This document shows positions 6,007-8,043 of a DNA stretch of 8,043 nt, piece by piece; position 1 is the first letter of the stretch; every line of letters begins with the position of its first letter. The notes under the pieces are model-generated. The model was given only the letters and a program-made list of their open reading frames with translations. It was not told the origin of the DNA and did not search any database. A program made the translations under genes and the position numbers. The DNA comes from UMGS755 sp045597205 (GTDB lineage Bacteria; Bacillota; Clostridia; UBA1381; UBA9506). The stretch lies in assembly GCA_045597205.1 (NCBI GenBank), contig JAZODT010000064.1, positions 1 through 8,043 on the forward strand, read 5' to 3'.

Positions 6007-7635
6007 TTACTCTACAGATACAATGTAATAGTAAAGCGGCTGTTTACCACTGTGTACCAAAACATCACAATCTCCATAAGTCTCTTCTAAATAAGACCGG
6101 AAATTGTCAGCAATTTCATCGGTAACATCTTCGCCATAAAAAACATTAACCACAGCACTGTCCTCATTGACCATGCCGGCAAGTAAATCTTTGGCAACTT
6201 GCGTGGGGTCTTCGCCGGCGGCGGCAATGGTTTTGCCGGTTAAACCAATAATTTTGCCTTTGGGCATGGTTTCGCCGTTTAAGGTAAAGTCACGAACTGC
6301 ATAGGTCACGTTACCGGTTTTAACCAAAGAAGCAGCTTCGCGCATGGTTTCTTGATTTTCTTCCGGAGACAGTTCTGGTGCAAAGGCCAACATAGCAGAA
6401 AGCCCTTCCGGAATGGAATGAGTGGGAATAACAATTACGTTTTTTTCGGTTAAGTCACAAACCTGTTCGGCAGCCATAACAATATTTTTGTTGTTGGGCA
6501 TAATGAACACAGTTTCTGCATGAATGGCGTTAACAGCCTTTAAAATATCATCAGTGCTGGGATGCTCGGACTGACCGCCTAAGATAATTTCGTCGGCACC
6601 CATATCACGGAACAACGCTTCCATGCCTTCGCCGGCGGCAACGGCAGCAAAACCATAAGCCTTAGGCGGTTCGGCAGGTTTTTCAGCCTCGGTAGAAACT
6701 AAATTGTTGTGCTGATATTTCATATTATCAATTTTGATATTAATTAAAGCACCTAACTTAATCGCTTCTTCAATAACATAACCGGGGTTATTGGTGTGAA
6801 TGTGCACTTTAATAATGGTTTCATCATCTACCACCACCATAGAGTCGCCCTTTTTTTGAATGTTGGAAGCAAACAGTTTACTGGAAGCTTTGGGATTATT
6901 CTTTTCAATAATAAATTCAGTACAGTAAGCAAATTTAATATCTGCATCAGCCGCTTTTGCGCCGACGGGAGCAGAAACGGTGGCTGGTGTAGCCTCACCG
7001 CCTTCGCGCTTAACAACCGTACCGCTTTCTAAATAAGTAAGTGCACCCTCTAATAAATATAAAATACCCTGACCACCAGAATCCACAACGCCGGCAGCTT
7101 TGAGCTGTGGCAAAATTTCAGGTGTTTTATCCAGACTTTTTTGAGCAACATTTACAACTGCCTTTAAAAGTCCAATCACTTCATTATCGTTTTTAATAAA
7201 AGCAGCGCCACCCTCTGCACCGTCGCGGGAGACGGAGAGCATAGTACCTTCTACCGGTTTCATAACCGCACGATAGGCGGTGGCAACGCCTTCTAAAAAG
7301 GCCTCAGCAATATCATTGGCATCAGCGATTTCACAATCCTTCAACCGTTTAGACATCCCACGAAATAGCTGAGAGAGAATAACCCCAGAATTACCACGTG
7401 CACCGCGCAACGAAGCGCTGGCAATGGTGTTCATCACTTCACCAACCGAAGAAAAAGTGCGGCCGGAAAGCTCGCTGACAGCGGCAGATACAGTCATAGA
7501 CATGTTAGAACCAGTATCGCCATCCGGCACGGGAAATACGTTTAAATCATTTAAAATGTTTTTGTTATTTACCAGCTTATTGGCTGCTGAGGTAAAGACC
7601 TTACAAAGCTCTGCAGCATCAATTGTATAAATCAA
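6007..7635 (-). CDS. fakA: DAK2-domain fatty acid kinase, FakA/YloV-like
   Basis: FakA phosphorylates fatty acids held by a FakB (DegV-family) partner, feeding exogenous fatty acids into phospholipid synthesis. The 542 residues match the family (about 550). The N-terminal DhaL-type kinase domain (1 to about 200) has NVFPVPDGDTGSNM (32-45) with Mg-binding aspartates D38 and D40, ARGNSGVILSQL (79-90), KPVEGTML (126-133) and VDSGGQG (184-190). After an Ala/Pro-rich linker (about 208-232) the middle domain keeps C238, H278 and H280 (HIH), which by alignment from memory correspond to the zinc triad of staphylococcal FakA. The C-terminal third carries IMPNNKN (378-384), a DegV-like fold. No fakB lies in the window, so the FakA role rests on family similarity. 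The start is TTG 7635, fixed by GGAGGTG. The gene follows the asp23-like gene by 16 bases. Confidence 0.92.
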   Translation of the reverse strand: MIYTIDAAELCKVFTSAANKLVNNKNILNDLNVFPVPDGDTGSNMSMTVSAAVSELSGRTFSSVGEVMNTIASASLRGARGNSGVILSQLFRGMSKRLKDCEIADANDIAEAFLEGVATAYRAVMKPVEGTMLSVSRDGAEGGAAFIKNDNEVIGLLKAVVNVAQKSLDKTPEILPQLKAAGVVDSGGQGILYLLEGALTYLESGTVVKREGGEATPATVSAPVGAKAADADIKFAYCTEFIIEKNNPKASSKLFASNIQKKGDSMVVVDDETIIKVHIHTNNPGYVIEEAIKLGALINIKIDNMKYQHNNLVSTEAEKPAEPPKAYGFAAVAAGEGMEALFRDMGADEIILGGQSEHPSTDDILKAVNAIHAETVFIMPNNKNIVMAAEQVCDLTEKNVIVIPTHSIPEGLSAMLAFAPELSPEENQETMREAASLVKTGNVTYAVRDFTLNGETMPKGKIIGLTGKTIAAAGEDPTQVAKDLLAGMVNEDSAVVNVFYGEDVTDEIADNFRSYLEETYGDCDVLVHSGKQPLYYYIVSVE

Positions 7636-7641
7636 GTTTTA

Positions 7642-7648
7642 CACCTCC
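7642..7648 (-). promoter_or_regulatory. Ribosome binding site deciding the TTG start of the fakA-like gene
   Basis: On the - strand GGAGGTG lies six bases before TTG 7635, immediately after the asp23-like stop. No nearby in-frame ATG has such a site, and the first in-frame ATG inside the gene would remove the conserved DGDTGSN loop region. Confidence 0.8.
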
Positions 7649-7651
7649 GAA

Positions 7652-8005
7652 TTAATCCACGCGGATGCCTTCCACGTTGACTGTTACGCGGCCAACACGA
7701 AAACCGGTCATACTTTCTACACTATAGCGTACACTGCTGATAATGCTATCTGAAATGACCTTGATATTCACGCCGTATTCCACAATAATATGCAGATCAA
7801 TACTGATCTTGTCATCTTCTGTTGTAACTTTAATGCCTTTTGTTATGGTATCCCACTTTAAAAGACTTGCAAAGCTATCGCCCGTACTTTTATATGCCAT
7901 GCCCACCACGCCATAGCAACCAGTCGTTACCATGCCGGCTATGTGCGCAATGACGGTGTTGCTCATAACAATAGCACCACGTTCATTTTCTGTTTTAATA
8001 GCCAT
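7652..8005 (-). CDS. yloU: Asp23/Gls24 family envelope stress response protein
   Basis: The 117-residue product is a single Asp23/Gls24 domain (DUF322). Recognisable features are the N-terminal GAIVMSNTVIAHIAGMVTTG region (10-29, start of the domain), CYGVVGM (30-36), the basic-hydrophobic KGIKV strand, the acidic IDLHIIVEYGVNI strand and the C-terminal GFRVGRVTVNVEGIRV (101-116). There is no signal peptide. In Staphylococcus aureus Asp23 lies under the membrane and is linked to envelope stress; in most Firmicutes the YloU-type role is unknown. The gene leads the minus-strand cluster, directly upstream of the DAK2 kinase gene, as in Bacillus (yloU-yloV). ATG 8005 sits seven bases from a strong AAGGAGG. 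The symbol follows the Bacillus orthologue and is less certain than the family. Confidence 0.93.
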   Translation of the reverse strand: MAIKTENERGAIVMSNTVIAHIAGMVTTGCYGVVGMAYKSTGDSFASLLKWDTITKGIKVTTEDDKISIDLHIIVEYGVNIKVISDSIISSVRYSVESMTGFRVGRVTVNVEGIRVD

Positions 8006-8036
8006 AGTACAACCTCCTTATGCGTATAATTTCCAT

Positions 8037-8042
8037 ATTATA
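8037..8042 (-). promoter_or_regulatory. -10 box upstream of the asp23-like gene (partial promoter)
   Basis: On the - strand a perfect TATAAT lies 31 bases before ATG 8005. Transcription would start near 8030, leaving room for the AAGGAGG site. The -35 box would lie past the right edge, so the promoter cannot be confirmed here. It probably drives the asp23-like, fakA-like and recG genes. Confidence 0.45.
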
Positions 8043-8043
8043 T

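Overview
The window looks like a chromosomal segment from a low-to-moderate GC Firmicute, probably a clostridial relative. Strong AGGAGG-type ribosome binding sites, consensus sigma-A-like promoters, frequent TTG start codons and the gene order asp23-like / fakA-like / recG / rsmD / coaD all point that way. Genus and species cannot be fixed from this sequence.

Layout, left to right. (1) Positions 1 to about 1350: an IS110-family insertion sequence, cut by the left window edge. Its transposase frame (65-1228, + strand) is intact except for a TAA at codon 9, so it is scored as a pseudogene. The only usable restart (ATG at 191) would lose the first catalytic aspartate. (2) About 1350-1552: gene-free DNA with an AT-rich inverted repeat and a good sigma-A promoter. 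(3) 1553-2224 (+): an MgtC/SapB-family membrane protein gene. (4) 2225-2378: intergenic, with a perfect 18-bp stem-loop that separates the convergent transcription units. (5) 2379-8005 (- strand): a co-directional cluster read right to left: Asp23/Gls24 protein, FakA-like DAK2-domain kinase, RecG helicase, RsmD 16S rRNA methyltransferase, CoaD (phosphopantetheine adenylyltransferase) and a small coiled-coil protein of unknown role.

The minus-strand cluster is housekeeping: envelope-associated Asp23 protein, fatty-acid phosphorylation, replication-fork repair, ribosomal RNA methylation and coenzyme A synthesis. Spacing is tight (16 and 26 bp, then overlaps of 4 and 1 bp), except for a 91-bp AT-rich gap between recG and rsmD that carries a near-consensus promoter. 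rsmD-coaD-coiled-coil gene therefore probably form a sub-operon that can be transcribed separately. A perfect TATAAT box sits at the right edge, upstream of the asp23-like gene.

I see no defence island, CRISPR array, tRNA or rRNA, and nothing that amounts to a new multi-gene system. The items most worth a second look are the nonsense-interrupted transposase with a recognisable IS end, the 11-residue (hendecad) periodicity in the coaD-linked protein, the internal promoter ahead of rsmD, and the terminator hairpin that resembles fused inverted repeats.
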